Source: Kitasatospora sp. MAA19
GTDB taxonomy: Bacteria; Actinomycetota; Actinomycetes; Streptomycetales; Streptomycetaceae
Assembly: GCF_029894125.1 (NCBI RefSeq)
Contig: NZ_JARXYZ010000031.1
Span: 1 to 64,000 of the forward strand
Direction: 5' to 3'
DNA length: 64,000 nucleotides
Shown one piece after another: positions 34,201 through 42,161 of the stretch (the first letter of the stretch is position 1; each line of letters begins with the position of its first letter). The notes below the pieces were generated by a model. The model ran no database searches. It worked only from the letters and a program-made list of their open reading frames with translations, and had not been told where the DNA came from. The position numbers were made by a program, and so were the translations under genes.

Positions 34201-34620
34201 CCGGATGCCGGCCGCAGAGGCGGCGGTGGCCTCCGACATGCGCGTCTCAGCCGACACCACCGACGTGGCGGCGCCCTGCGCGGCTGCGGCCATCTCGCCC
34301 ATAGCGCGCGAGGAGATCGCCGCGGCCGACGCGAACGTGGCGGGGACTTCCTCGGCCGCCACGGCGAGTCGGCCCATGCTCGCAGTAGTCGCGGTGACGG
34401 CCTCCTGCGTGGCCCGGCTGGACGCCCGCGCCACAGTGGTAGTGCGCTCGAACGAGGCCTGCTCGGTGGCGGCCGCCCGCTGCACGGCGTTCTGCTGCTC
34501 GGCAGCCGAGGCCACCGCGGCCTGGGCGAGCCGCCGGAAGTCCTGCTCCGACTGAACCGTGCTCCGGCGGGCGCCGGCGTTGTCCAGGTTGAGGCGGACG
34601 TTGACGACGCGGTCAGCCAT
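31282..34620 (-). CDS. Tape measure protein
   Basis: 1112 residues, the longest gene of the phage, as expected for the protein that sets tail length. The first 200 residues are Ala-rich coiled coil (QEAVTATTASMGRLAVAAEE). A PhageMin_Tail domain follows (MSGVAAVADASTEQLGQLRT, YSASQAADAEGELARAGVSV, FGLKGKDVEHIADVLAAGAN). Hydrophobic helices come later (ILGIGGALTIVVGGLMLALP and ILGVATAALAVFGLA), which may form a channel for DNA entry. The C-terminal part near HIPVGWADGGITGYANGGVT carries short repeats. It lies between tail chaperones and the distal tail gene. Confidence 0.95.
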   Translation of the reverse strand: MADRVVNVRLNLDNAGARRSTVQSEQDFRRLAQAAVASAAEQQNAVQRAAATEQASFERTTTVARASSRATQEAVTATTASMGRLAVAAEEVPATFASAAAISSRAMGEMAAAAQGAATSVVSAETRMSEATAASAAGIRSSLAMRLAAGEAVMAQQGALAVSTTSSATAQAGALSRVATAGERAETAFSTVRTTGLLMLGAFAAASLTAAHFEKSMSGVAAVADASTEQLGQLRTAAIVAGRDTAYSASQAADAEGELARAGVSVADILSGALHGSLSLAAAGQLDLAEAATLSAQAMNTFGLKGKDVEHIADVLAAGANKSAADVHGLGESLRMGGLLAHQTGLSLEDTVGALSAFADHALIGSDAGTSLKVMLQRLVPQSDEARGVMDKLGFSAYDAQGNFVGLTKLAGNLKSSFSNLTPEARNAAMATIFGSDSVRAATILYELGADGVDRYRAAVNDSGAASRMAATQMDNLAGDVEQLKGSLEVALINGGTAANAVLRDMVQWVTKLVNAYSDLPPWLQTSAAAILGIGGALTIVVGGLMLALPKIVAFRASVATLAETMPRLASAASGAVGFLGGPFGAILGVATAALAVFGLASHGAKQEQESLTEAVKADSNAVGANVKAWLAHRLETDGVLKASQSLGISTADLTEAILGNAAAIQRVRDQLGPMRDEAKAQAQAAAEAGGGNDDWSKSLVKVDQALNGLSPQITSSVEAAKREAEATGSAADSTGKLGDSAKVTAKDLSDTRSEVEKLNDSLNNLNGMNISAAKAAISMQSSLSDLKDKIKENGKSLDITTEKGRAVKGAFLDAASAAQAHAEAVMKQTGSSEQAIIVLGQDIEALKGVMKQAGLTKEQIDSLTSAYAQLPAAKETKVTDPGALQTIRDLQEVRAKVEDVPPGKSITVRAPSQDAIRDLQSIGYTVEQLPGGKDVKITVPSSDAVNGSARIQQVINGIQDRTVNVNVRYNADYADRHIPVGWADGGITGYANGGVTAFANGAERHVAQIAPAGAMRLWAEPETGGEAYIPLAQAKRDRSMRILGQVAGMFGQQLIPARPTAGELIPARQVAGAAAAVLQAAHRTTTVNLYGARQSSEEQLADLTRRLDFIA

Positions 34621-34626
34621 GGCGCG

Positions 34627-34983
34627 TCACCTCCGATGCCGTACGTGGATGTGGGCGCCGCCGAGGTCGCCGCCGTCCTTCTGGAACTGCGTGGAGCGTT
34701 GGTGTGCGGTGGTGCAGGCGTGGCAGCGGATGACCTCTGCCGTCCACGCGTTCTCGGCGTCCGCGTCGGTCGATTCGGTGAGTGGCTGGCCGCAGCCCCG
34801 GCATGTGTCCTCCTCGACGGTGAGGAGGGCGAGCGCCCACGCCCGGTCGGAGTCCGTCCACAGCGGCTCGCCCGCACCGACCACCCGGCCGAGGAATATT
34901 GACCGGGGCACGCCCCAGGCCCGGGCAGCCTCTACTTCTCGCCGGTGCGGGAGGCGGCGGTCGCGGAGGCGAGCAGAGAAAAA
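34627..34983 (-). CDS. Tail chaperone extension made by -1 frameshift
   Basis: The frame has no start of its own next to the chaperone. It is reached by a -1 slip at 34980-34986 and continues FFSARLRDRRLPHRREVEAA, then AWGVPRSIFLGR, EEDTCRGCGQPL and EVIRCHACTTAHQR, ending at 34627. Two CxxC pairs give a probable zinc knuckle. The fused product would be about 273 residues, like lambda GT, which binds the tape measure protein. It directly precedes the tape measure gene. Confidence 0.8.
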   Translation of the reverse strand, partial: FFSARLRDRRLPHRREVEAARAWGVPRSIFLGRVVGAGEPLWTDSDRAWALALLTVEEDTCRGCGQPLTESTDADAENAWTAEVIRCHACTTAHQRSTQFQKDGGDLGGAHIHVRHRR

Positions 34984-35447
34984 GGGATGGCCTGGACCGC
35001 CTTCGTATTGAGGTCCCAGACCGTGTTGAGCAGGGCCTCCTGCTGGCCGTGGTTGAGCCGTTTGGCCAGCCGCTGGTACTGGTCGACGGTCATGGCTGGT
35101 TCGACCGCGCACGCGGCGACGGCAGCCGGTCCGAAGGTCTTCGGGTCGAAGGCCTGGACGCCGGTGCCCGGGTGGGCGGCGATCAGGTCGGACCAGGCCT
35201 CGTCGCCGAGGGCGCGCAGGCGGAACTCGACCGTGTGCTCGGCCATCTCGGCGCGGAGTTCCTCCATGCGGGCGGCAATGTCGACTCGCGGGCCGCCGGC
35301 CAGGGACTGGCCGACCAGGGCAGCGGCGTCCGAGAGCTGGCGCTCCAGCGCCTCGTAGTCGCCGAGCAGGTCGCCGGCCAGACACAGCGGCACCCGGGCC
35401 TCGCGCAGCGTGGCGCCCGCGATGATGTCCTCGATGTCCTGGGGCAT
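34932..35447 (-). CDS. Tail assembly chaperone (G-like)
   Basis: 171 residues, helical and acidic: MPQDIEDIIAGATLREARVP, ERQLSDAAALVGQSLAGGP, EFRLRALGDEAWSDLIAAHP, YQRLAKRLNHGQQEALLNTV. The place between major tail protein and tape measure, plus the slippery site near its end, identifies it as the lambda G equivalent. Its ATG overlaps the major-tail-protein stop by one base. Confidence 0.85.
   Translation of the reverse strand: MPQDIEDIIAGATLREARVPLCLAGDLLGDYEALERQLSDAAALVGQSLAGGPRVDIAARMEELRAEMAEHTVEFRLRALGDEAWSDLIAAHPGTGVQAFDPKTFGPAAVAACAVEPAMTVDQYQRLAKRLNHGQQEALLNTVWDLNTKAVQAIPFSLLASATAASRTGEK
34980..34986 (-). other. Programmed -1 ribosomal slippery site
   Basis: On the minus strand the heptamer is CCCTTTT, read as C-CCT-TTT in the chaperone frame. 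This is a proper X-XXY-YYZ sequence, allowing both tRNAs to re-pair after a -1 slip. It lies near the end of the first tail chaperone and connects to the zinc-containing extension, as in nearly all long-tailed phages. Confidence 0.8.
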
Positions 35448-35926
35448 CAGGCGACCGTCGCGTTGGTGGCCGGCTCGGTGGGGACGAACATCGGAACGCT
35501 GTACTTCATGACCTCGTTCGGGGCGGTCGCCTTGTTCTGACGCTCACCACAGACGGTCGGGTACACCTCGACCTGCTGGCCGGATGCCCACGCGGTCGTG
35601 TAGTCGACGGCGCGGCGCACGACCATGAAGCCCCGCGCGCCCTTGACGAGAGTGCCGTAGGCGAGATCCTCCGGGGCGGTGTTGCCCCGCTTGAGCGTCA
35701 GCTCGTTGGTGAACTTGACGCGGCCGGCCTCCTCCGTGTCGAAGGTGGAGGCGAGGGAGCTGGTGTTGACCGGGGCGGTGGCCGGGTCGGTCTTCAGCCC
35801 GTCCGGGGTGATGCGAACGGTGATGTCCATGGCGGCAGTGAGTTCTGCCGCAGTCGGGGCGTTGATGTTGGCGATGGACGTAGCCCAGGCCACCCGGACC
35901 TTGCCATCACCGATGACGTCAGACAT
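35447..35926 (-). CDS. Major tail protein
   Basis: 159 residues. MSDVIGDGKVRVAWATSIAN begins after AGGAGGG. Further motifs are VKFTNELTLKRGNTAPEDLA, GFMVVRRAVDYTTAWASGQQ, VEVYPTVCGERQNK and KYSVPMFVPTEPATNATVA, typical of the tail-tube subunits of actinophage siphoviruses. An in-frame extension upstream to 36004 lacks a ribosome binding site. It polymerises around the tape measure protein to form the tail tube. Confidence 0.85.
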   Translation of the reverse strand: MSDVIGDGKVRVAWATSIANINAPTAAELTAAMDITVRITPDGLKTDPATAPVNTSSLASTFDTEEAGRVKFTNELTLKRGNTAPEDLAYGTLVKGARGFMVVRRAVDYTTAWASGQQVEVYPTVCGERQNKATAPNEVMKYSVPMFVPTEPATNATVA

Positions 35927-35984
35927 GAGCCCTCCTGGGCATACAGAAGCCCGGCCAAGTGGCGGGGCAGGTTGATGGAGCTGG

Positions 35985-36314
35985 TCAGATACGGAGCGCG
36001 GCAACCGTCACGGTGGCGGTCGCCGAGTAGCCGATGGCAGCGAGGCCGTCGGTGGCGCCGGCGAACAGGTCCGCGGTGAGCGGGCCGATCATGCGCTCGC
36101 CGGAGGCGGGGACGGAGACGGTCGGCGAGGTGACGGCCTGGCCGCGCACGCTGCCGGTGGCGGTCAGCGTCACGGTGATGCTGCTGGCGGAGGCGTTCTT
36201 CACGTGGATGAACGTGCGCTCGCCACAACTGACCTTGTCGCCGGACGCTCCGGCTGCGGTGTAGGTGGGGGTGAGGCCGACGACGGAGACGACCTGGGGT
36301 GTCAGGGTGGCCAT
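35985..36314 (-). CDS. Beta-rich phage structural protein
   Basis: 109 residues. VTVTLTATGSVRGQAVTSPT, AGERMIGPLTADLFAG and YSATATVTVAALRI give an immunoglobulin-like beta sandwich suited to decorating capsid or tail. ATG at 36314 has AGGAGGG upstream. It sits between tail terminator and major tail protein. The exact role is unknown. Confidence 0.65.
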   Translation of the reverse strand: MATLTPQVVSVVGLTPTYTAAGASGDKVSCGERTFIHVKNASASSITVTLTATGSVRGQAVTSPTVSVPASGERMIGPLTADLFAGATDGLAAIGYSATATVTVAALRI

Positions 36315-36324
36315 GGGCCCTCCT

Positions 36325-36732
36325 CTAGGCGGGGATGGATCGGAGCCGGTACTGCACTGGCAGGTAGTAGAGGGGCGGGGTGACATCGTCGTCGCGTAGC
36401 AGGTGCGGGCCGCCGAGTTCCTCGGGCCTCCAGGTCGCTCGGCCGTCCACGGTGAGCGGGACGGCGAGCGCGGCCCGGGCCCGGTCGGCGGTGCCCAGGG
36501 AGCCCTCGGGCGTCGTAGCGACGCAGGTGATCTGCAGCAGCATGTCGAGGGTGGTGCGGTCGTCGGCGATCGACGCCGAGGAGACCTGCCCGGGGCCGGT
36601 GTAAACCACGCAGTAGGTCTTGGGTAGCGGCGCTGGCCCGGCGGGGGCGCCGCCCAGGTATACCGCCAGCGAGGCGTTCGCGAGCGCGGCCTGGACAGCG
36701 GCGACGTATGGCAGCACGGCGGGCGACGTCAC
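36325..36732 (-). CDS. Tail terminator-like protein
   Basis: 135 residues, with AVYLGGAPAGPAPLPKTYCV, TTLDMLLQITCVATTPEGSL, RARAALAVPLTVDGR and PVQYRLRSIPA, the alpha/beta outline of gpU-like terminators that cap the tail tube. The start overlaps the upstream stop (GTGA). Order in the operon (connector, gp10-like, terminator, tail tube) supports it. Confidence 0.7.
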   Translation of the reverse strand: MTSPAVLPYVAAVQAALANASLAVYLGGAPAGPAPLPKTYCVVYTGPGQVSSASIADDRTTLDMLLQITCVATTPEGSLGTADRARAALAVPLTVDGRATWRPEELGGPHLLRDDDVTPPLYYLPVQYRLRSIPA

Positions 36733-37109
36733 AGCAGGTCCCGCGCGAGCTGCTCGACCGCGGCCAGGAACCGGGGTTCCTCGGCGGCCAGGGCGCGGCC
36801 GCCGTCGTTGTGGCCACCCTGCCGGGACGTGCCGAACTCCAGGATGTTGCCGAGCGCGCCCTGGGTGGCTCCCTTGTCCGGCCCGATGACTGCGCCGGCT
36901 CCGAGCGGGGTGGTGACGAGGTCGTAGCCGATGCTGGACGGGTAGTGCGGCGCGTACCGGCCGCTGCTGGACCGGGCGTTGGCCGACCAGTCCCGCTTGA
37001 TGTTGAGTGCGCCGCGACTGACCACTTGCCGAGCCTGCCGCTCCAGCGTGCCGCCGGTGCGGGCGAGTTCAGCGGCGAATGCCTCCAGGCCGCTCACGTC
37101 CACGGTCAT
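36729..37109 (-). CDS. HK97 gp10-like tail completion protein
   Basis: 126 residues. DVSGLEAFAAELARTGGTLE and RQVVSRGALNIKRDWSANAR at the start, then YDLVTTPLGAGAVIGPDKGA and ILEFGTSRQGGHNDGG are typical of the HK97 gp10 family, which joins the tail to the neck. The ATG at 37109 overlaps the preceding stop. Confidence 0.8.
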   Translation of the reverse strand: MTVDVSGLEAFAAELARTGGTLERQARQVVSRGALNIKRDWSANARSSSGRYAPHYPSSIGYDLVTTPLGAGAVIGPDKGATQGALGNILEFGTSRQGGHNDGGRALAAEEPRFLAAVEQLARDLL

Positions 37110-37516
37110 GAGCGGTCCTCCACTCCGAGGTGCCACGCGGTAGCAGTCGACGACTCTCCGACCGACGTCACCCACAACGTCATGCCAGCCAGCCGTAGGT
37201 CCGGTGAGGCATCCACGATCAGCTGGTCGCCGGCCACCACCCGGTCCACCGCCAGCGGCATGGCGGACCACGGCAGCGCGACTTGGTAGCGACGCAGGAC
37301 TACCTCGCGCTGCCCGGCCTGAACGTCCCGCTCCTGCACGACGTTCGGCTTCACCCTGGCTGGGCCCTGGTAGAGGACCCGGGCGTCCGGCTGGCCGGTG
37401 GCGCCGGTCGCCGGGTCATAAACGTCCTTGCCGGGCCGAACGAGGCGGACGGTGTCCAGCATCAGGGCCTCGTGAGCCACCCGGCCAGCGGCCAGCGCCG
37501 GACCTGGGTCGATCAC
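37106..37516 (-). CDS. Head-tail connector/stopper protein (DUF6093-like)
   Basis: 136 residues with LMLDTVRLVRPGKDVYDPAT, GPARVKPNVVQERDVQAGQR, RYQVALPWSAMPLAVDRVVA and GMTLWVTSVGESSTATAWHL. The barrel-like pattern is that of neck stopper proteins. The GTG start at 37516 overlaps the previous stop as GTGA. The DUF number is from pattern memory. Confidence 0.7.
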   Translation of the reverse strand: MIDPGPALAAGRVAHEALMLDTVRLVRPGKDVYDPATGATGQPDARVLYQGPARVKPNVVQERDVQAGQREVVLRRYQVALPWSAMPLAVDRVVAGDQLIVDASPDLRLAGMTLWVTSVGESSTATAWHLGVEDRS

Positions 37517-37878
37517 GACGTCACCACCGGCGGCATGACGGGCGTGATGCTGAACGCCGAGGTACGGATCGGCCGGAGGGTGTCCAGTTCGTGCTCGGTG
37601 ATGTACAGCTCCCCGGCCGAGCGAGCGCTGTCGACCGTGTAGGAGTAGTCGTCGATCTGCTCGCTCCGCTTCCCGTCCGGGTTGCGGAGTACCCGCAGCA
37701 CCATCGCACTGCACACCGCCGTCGACGCGGGGGTGGGCGCGGTGCCGTACTGCGGAAACCGGTCGAGGATGATCGCCGTCGCGTCGTGCAGGAGGGCGGT
37801 GGCCTGGCGGGTCTCAGTCGGCGTCAGGTCCCGTCCGAGCCGGTCCGCCAGGTCCGTGAGCGTCGCCAGGTCCGTCAC
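37513..37878 (-). CDS. Head-tail adaptor (connector) protein
   Basis: 121 residues, helical: TLTDLADRLGRDLTPTETRQ, LLHDATAIILDRFP, TAVCSAMVLRVLRNPDGKRS, EQIDDYSYTVDSARSAGELY. This is the gp6/gp15-type adaptor that binds the portal ring. It begins 4 bases after the small gene upstream and overlaps the next gene. Confidence 0.8.
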   Translation of the reverse strand: MTDLATLTDLADRLGRDLTPTETRQATALLHDATAIILDRFPQYGTAPTPASTAVCSAMVLRVLRNPDGKRSEQIDDYSYTVDSARSAGELYITEHELDTLRPIRTSAFSITPVMPPVVTS

Positions 37879-37881
37879 CGG

Positions 37882-38070
37882 TTACTCCGCCGGGAGCTCG
37901 GCTGGGGCGTCCTTGGCCTCGACGACCTCGTACTCCTGAGGCAGTGCGCGCAGGCGCTTGATGGTGGCCTGGTCGGTGGTCTCGCAGACGCCGTCGGCGA
38001 ACTGGGCCCAGATGCCCTTGTCGTCCTGCAGGATGAGCCCGGGGTGGCGGGCGGTGGTGAATCGCGCCAT
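37882..38070 (-). CDS. Small head-region protein
   Basis: 62 residues: ARHPGLILQDDKGIWAQFAD and KRLRALPQEYEVVEAKDAP. Found between capsid and adaptor genes in many actinophages. It may fill the capsid lattice or be the head fibre base; no function is established. Confidence 0.65.
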   Translation of the reverse strand: MARFTTARHPGLILQDDKGIWAQFADGVCETTDQATIKRLRALPQEYEVVEAKDAPAELPAE

Positions 38071-38083
38071 GGCGGCGGTCTCC

Positions 38084-39040
38084 TTAGGTGAGATCCTTGA
38101 TGAGGCCGTGGTAGGTCTCGGCGCCGTACTCCAGGCCGATCTCGCCGTAGAGCTGCCACTTCTCAGAGGCGCCGGTCTTGGCGAGTTGCTCGGCGAACAG
38201 CAGGCCCTTGCCGGGGATCTCCAGCCACACGGGGGCGCACACGGACAGGTCGACGATGGCGATTTGGCCGGTTGGCATCCAGCGGTCGAGCATCACGCCG
38301 AAGGTGCCGAAGTCGGTGACGAGGGTGTCCACTGCGACGCCGCCGACGTTGCGGGTCATGGTCGGCTGGTTCAGCGAGCCGGTGCCGTACAGGTTCGACA
38401 GGGCGACCTTCTGGCCGGGGCCGAGGAGGAACACCGTGCTGTCCTGCGGCATGCGGGCGCCGTTGCCGAACATGGTCTGCAGGGTAGCGTCGACGATGGC
38501 CTTGGACAGGGCCCGGCCGGTGCCGCCGTTGGCGTTGACGTTGGTTGCGATGGCGGTCAGCAGGCCGCGGGTCTTGCGGGCCGTCGAGTTGTTGGCCGGC
38601 TTCTGGTAGGTACCGGTCAGGAACGACATCTCGACATCGACGGCCATCGACTCCAGCTCGACGCGGATCTGGTGGTCGAGCTCGTCGCCGACCGGGTTGT
38701 CGTCCTGGCCGATGTTGATGCCGGAGTACATGCCGGTCGCGGCCTGCCTCGTGTACGAGACCTCGACCGCGGACTGGTGGATCTCCACGACGTTGGAGAT
38801 GTTGGAGCGCGACCGGGCGACCGCGGTCGGGGCGGCGGCGCCTTCCACCACGGAGTTGTTTGCGGTGGAGGAGCGGCGGTCCTCGGTCTGCCACTCGAAC
38901 TCAACAGAGCGGGTGCGCTTGCCGCCGGTCAGGCCGCCGATCGCGGACAGGAACGGGGTCTCGGTCGGGGTGACCTTGTACAGCTCACCGTGGTAGTTCG
39001 GCAGGTTGTAGGTCGTCCCCTGCCCGGAAACAGCGCCCAT
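38084..39040 (-). CDS. Major capsid protein (HK97 fold, SU10-like)
   Basis: 318 residues. YNLPNYHGELYKVTPTETPF, EFEWQTEDRR, TRQAATGMYSGINIGQDDNP, AVDVEMSFLTGTYQ and FGVMLDRWMPTGQIAIVDLS match the SU10 major-capsid family (DUF5309). The place after the scaffold gene fits. No obvious maturation protease fusion is present. Confidence 0.9.
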   Translation of the reverse strand: MGAVSGQGTTYNLPNYHGELYKVTPTETPFLSAIGGLTGGKRTRSVEFEWQTEDRRSSTANNSVVEGAAAPTAVARSRSNISNVVEIHQSAVEVSYTRQAATGMYSGINIGQDDNPVGDELDHQIRVELESMAVDVEMSFLTGTYQKPANNSTARKTRGLLTAIATNVNANGGTGRALSKAIVDATLQTMFGNGARMPQDSTVFLLGPGQKVALSNLYGTGSLNQPTMTRNVGGVAVDTLVTDFGTFGVMLDRWMPTGQIAIVDLSVCAPVWLEIPGKGLLFAEQLAKTGASEKWQLYGEIGLEYGAETYHGLIKDLT

Positions 39041-39079
39041 GGAGGGCTCCTCTCAGATGGGGCAGGCGACGCCTGCCGG

Positions 39080-39697
39080 CTACTTGCGGTTGGTCTGGAG
39101 TTCCCGCAGCTGGCGGGACTTGAGGGCGATCGATGCCTTGATGTCGCCGCGTGACTCGGCGTCGGCGATCTGCTGGGCCAGCGTGGGCGTGCTGTTCGGC
39201 CGGGCGCCCTGTGCCGGGTCTGGTGCCGGGGTGCGCGGTCCGGGCGGCCCAGGAGCAGCCCAGTGCGGTTTGCGGCCGAGCAGGTCGGTCAGGGCCTGCT
39301 CGATGGCGGCGGCGTCGATCTGCCCGGCGTCATCGAGGAAGTCACCGCCGAGGGCATCAACAGCGTCCTGGGGGTCGGCGAACCGGCCGGTGGCCATGGC
39401 CTCGACTCGGGCGGCCACAGCCAGCCTGGTGGCGGCGCTGGCACGGTCCTCCGAAGCCGCGAGGCGCTCGGCGAGGCGCTCGGCTTCGCTCTTCTGGGCA
39501 TCCTCCAGCTCGGCGAGGCGTTTTGCCGCGTCGGCGTTGGCCTTGGCCCGGGTCTCGTTCTCGCGGCTGAGCTTCTTCCACTTCTCGGCCTCGGCCTGCC
39601 AGTCCTTCGGCTCCGACGTCGGCGCGTCGGGCGCCTGCGGCGGCTCGGTGGCCGGTGGCTCCGGTGCGGGCGTCGGTGTCGGGTCGATGTCGGTCAT
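39080..39697 (-). CDS. Scaffolding protein
   Basis: 205 residues. A Pro/Glu/Thr-rich leader is followed by a long coiled coil (WQAEAEKWKKLSRENETRAK, LAELEDAQKSEAERLAERLA), then ALGGDFLDDAGQIDAAAIEQ and a C-terminal capsid-binding helix (IADAESRGDIKASIALKSRQ). This is the standard shape of siphovirus scaffold proteins (DUF4355-like). Confidence 0.87.
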   Translation of the reverse strand: MTDIDPTPTPAPEPPATEPPQAPDAPTSEPKDWQAEAEKWKKLSRENETRAKANADAAKRLAELEDAQKSEAERLAERLAASEDRASAATRLAVAARVEAMATGRFADPQDAVDALGGDFLDDAGQIDAAAIEQALTDLLGRKPHWAAPGPPGPRTPAPDPAQGARPNSTPTLAQQIADAESRGDIKASIALKSRQLRELQTNRK

Positions 39698-39742
39698 GGT
39701 GGGCTCCCGTTGCGGGTTGGGTGGTCCGGCCCCGTTGCGGGG

Positions 39743-40738
39743 TCAGATGAGGTAGCCGTAGCGGCGGAGCATGGCGATCAACTCGTCGCGACTGCCCGCG
39801 CGCTTGTAGATCTCCTCCGGCAGCAGCCGGTGAGTGGTCAGCCGAAATCCACGGCCGGACGGCGGGATCAGGCCCCGGTCGATCGCCCGCTGGCGCTCAA
39901 TGCGGAAGAAACGGCCACGCTTGGTCGTCGCGTCGTAGGTCGACCGCAGCCGCTGCCAGTACGCCTCAGCGGTGTACATGCCCCGGCGGGCGTTGACGAT
40001 CTGACCGATGTCCGCGCCGTCCCGGATCGCCTGGGCGCCAGCCTGTGTGAAGACGCGGTCCTGCTCGGCCCGGGAGAGGCTGCGGAAGTACTCCTTCGGG
40101 TCCGAGGCCGCGCGGCCCTTGCTGTAGCGGGTGACTGGCAGGTGGACGCAGTCGCACCGTGGGTGCCGCTGGAACCCGGCGTTGTAGCGGTATCGGATGC
40201 CGGCCAGGACCGCGCACCGCGCGCAGGACGGAGGGTTGAGCACCCGCACGTAGCCGCGGGTCGCCCGGTTCCCGGCCAGGCTCACCCCGGCCGCTCCGCG
40301 CCCGGCGTCGGGCACCTCGGTGCCGACCTGCCGGACCAGCGTGGCCAGGCCGCCGCGCATTGCCTCAGGCCTGGCCTGGCCAGCTGCAAGACGCCACCGG
40401 GTCTCGATCCACGGCTCGTACAGCAGGCTCGACAACGGACGGCCGTCCGCCGCCCGGCCGGCGAACGCCTCGACGGCCAGACGCCCGGCCGGCTCCGTGG
40501 CGGCGCCGTCCGCGACGACCACCGCAGTGACGTAACCATCGGCGGGGGCGGCCGCCCGTCGCTGGCCGCCCGCGACCGTCCGCACGAGCAGCGGACCGAC
40601 CGAGCGCCACGACTCGTCGAGAGCGTCGACGTCGACCGTGCGCCAGATCGCCTGCGCGGTCTCCGCAGCCTGCCGTGTGGTGGCCTGCTGGCGGCGGTAG
40701 TAGGCGGCGGCGATCTCCTCGGCGGTCTGCTCAGCCAC
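39743..40738 (-). CDS. MuF-like minor head protein
   Basis: 331 residues. It begins with helical AEQTAEEIAAAYYRRQQATT, has SLAGNRATRGYVRVLNPPSC, a cysteine/histidine motif (CARCAVLAGIRYRY, then HPRCDCVHLPV), and ends with helices (GMYTAEAYWQRLRSTYD). Family members are minor head proteins next to the portal, sometimes with protease or toxin tails; no toxin domain is seen here. The GTG start at 40738 overlaps the portal stop by 8 bases. Confidence 0.78.
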   Translation of the reverse strand: MAEQTAEEIAAAYYRRQQATTRQAAETAQAIWRTVDVDALDESWRSVGPLLVRTVAGGQRRAAAPADGYVTAVVVADGAATEPAGRLAVEAFAGRAADGRPLSSLLYEPWIETRWRLAAGQARPEAMRGGLATLVRQVGTEVPDAGRGAAGVSLAGNRATRGYVRVLNPPSCARCAVLAGIRYRYNAGFQRHPRCDCVHLPVTRYSKGRAASDPKEYFRSLSRAEQDRVFTQAGAQAIRDGADIGQIVNARRGMYTAEAYWQRLRSTYDATTKRGRFFRIERQRAIDRGLIPPSGRGFRLTTHRLLPEEIYKRAGSRDELIAMLRRYGYLI

Positions 40739-42161
40739 CGGGCACCGGCTCAGATGCCGGGGGCTGCGGGGGCTTGGGGCCAAGCAAGGCGGCAAGATCG
40801 CCCTCCATGGCCCGATCCAGGGCAGAAGCCTGCATCGCCTTCATGCGCTCCTGCTGCACTGCCGTGAAACCCAGCACGTCCCAGGACATCTCGACCGGCA
40901 GGATGCCGGCCGCCACCAGCTTCACGGTGGCGTCTGCCTTCTGGGCGAACGTCGGTACCGCCGGGTCTCGCCAGCGGGTCTCCAGCGAGCGAGCCCGCGG
41001 ATCCCACGCACCGTCGCGGAACCGCAGCACCAGGCGCATGACCTGCTCGTACGAGCCGCCCCATGCACGCTGACGGCGTTCGGCCCTCTTCACCAGCCGG
41101 ATCTCCGAGGAGCGGATGGCGTCCGCCGACGGTGGGTTGTCGGTCGACAGGCCCATGAAGTGCGGCGGCAGACCGGCCAACGCAGCGACCGTCCGCGCCA
41201 GCTGGTTCAGCGTCGAGTGGAAGTTGTCCAGGGCCGCCTCGGGGAACTGGCCGACCTCGACGCCGTCATCGCGCTTGTTCTTGGCCGTCGCCCAGATCCG
41301 GCCGGCGAGCTGGGTCCACGCCGACACGGGCTTGCCGTCGGCGTCGACGAAGTCCTCCTGGTCGAAGCCGAGCGCGTACCGGCGCGGCATGGCGTGGTAC
41401 TCCGCGGCGATCATCATGTCCGTCGCGACCTTGCACGCCGCGTCCGACAGCGGGATCACGTCGGCGAGTTCGGACACGCCGCCCGGGTTGAGCAGGCGCC
41501 CGCGGTTGACCAGCGGCACCACCGGCACCACGCCCAGCTCGTGCACGTCCTCGCTCTGCACTGACCAACCGTTCGGCACGGTCTTGGCGTAGTGCACCGT
41601 GCGGTCGGGCAGGTAAATCGTCGCCTTCTCGTCCCGGATCGCGCCGGTCACCGGGTCGACCTCGTACCAGCGCTTCATCGCCGCCCGCACCGCGCGGGTG
41701 GCCGGCTCGTAGTCAACCTCCACCTGCAGCGGCGACTCCACCGTGATCAACGGCGTCGACGGGTCGCCCGGGTTCGAGCCGACGATCATGAAGCTGCGGC
41801 GCATCACCAGGGCGTCGACGTGCGCCTGTTGGCTGCCCTCGTCGAGATTGTTGGCCTGCCAGATCCGCCACAGCTCATCGGCCGTGGCCTCGTCTGCCTC
41901 GTCCTCTGCGGCCGTCGAGTCGGGCACCGCGAAGCGGAACCCCTCGACGTCCAGGCGCTCCTCCAGGGAGTCGACGACCAGACGCGGCCAGTTGATCACC
42001 ACCTGCCGCAGCTGGTCACCGATCTCGGTCACCAGCTGAGGGTGCATGTATGAGAGCGGCTGCAGACCCTCGTAGTAGCGGTCCAGGGCCTGCAGGTCCG
42101 GCAGGAGCTGGGTGTGTCGGCGCGTCAGCAGCGTCAGCCAGTCGTCCGGGCTCAGATTCAT
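40731..42161 (-). CDS. Portal protein
   Basis: 476 residues. Features are LLPDLQALDRYYEGLQPLSY, WPRLVVDSLEERLDVEGFRF, MIAAEYHAMPRRYALGF, FPEAALDNFHSTLNQLARTV and LPPHFMGLSTDNPPSADAIR, as in SPP1/gp6-type portals of actinophages. It forms the dodecameric ring for DNA passage. The ATG overlaps the terminase stop by one base, and in-frame extension to 42308 would overlap the terminase gene. Confidence 0.93.
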   Translation of the reverse strand: MNLSPDDWLTLLTRRHTQLLPDLQALDRYYEGLQPLSYMHPQLVTEIGDQLRQVVINWPRLVVDSLEERLDVEGFRFAVPDSTAAEDEADEATADELWRIWQANNLDEGSQQAHVDALVMRRSFMIVGSNPGDPSTPLITVESPLQVEVDYEPATRAVRAAMKRWYEVDPVTGAIRDEKATIYLPDRTVHYAKTVPNGWSVQSEDVHELGVVPVVPLVNRGRLLNPGGVSELADVIPLSDAACKVATDMMIAAEYHAMPRRYALGFDQEDFVDADGKPVSAWTQLAGRIWATAKNKRDDGVEVGQFPEAALDNFHSTLNQLARTVAALAGLPPHFMGLSTDNPPSADAIRSSEIRLVKRAERRQRAWGGSYEQVMRLVLRFRDGAWDPRARSLETRWRDPAVPTFAQKADATVKLVAAGILPVEMSWDVLGFTAVQQERMKAMQASALDRAMEGDLAALLGPKPPQPPASEPVPGG

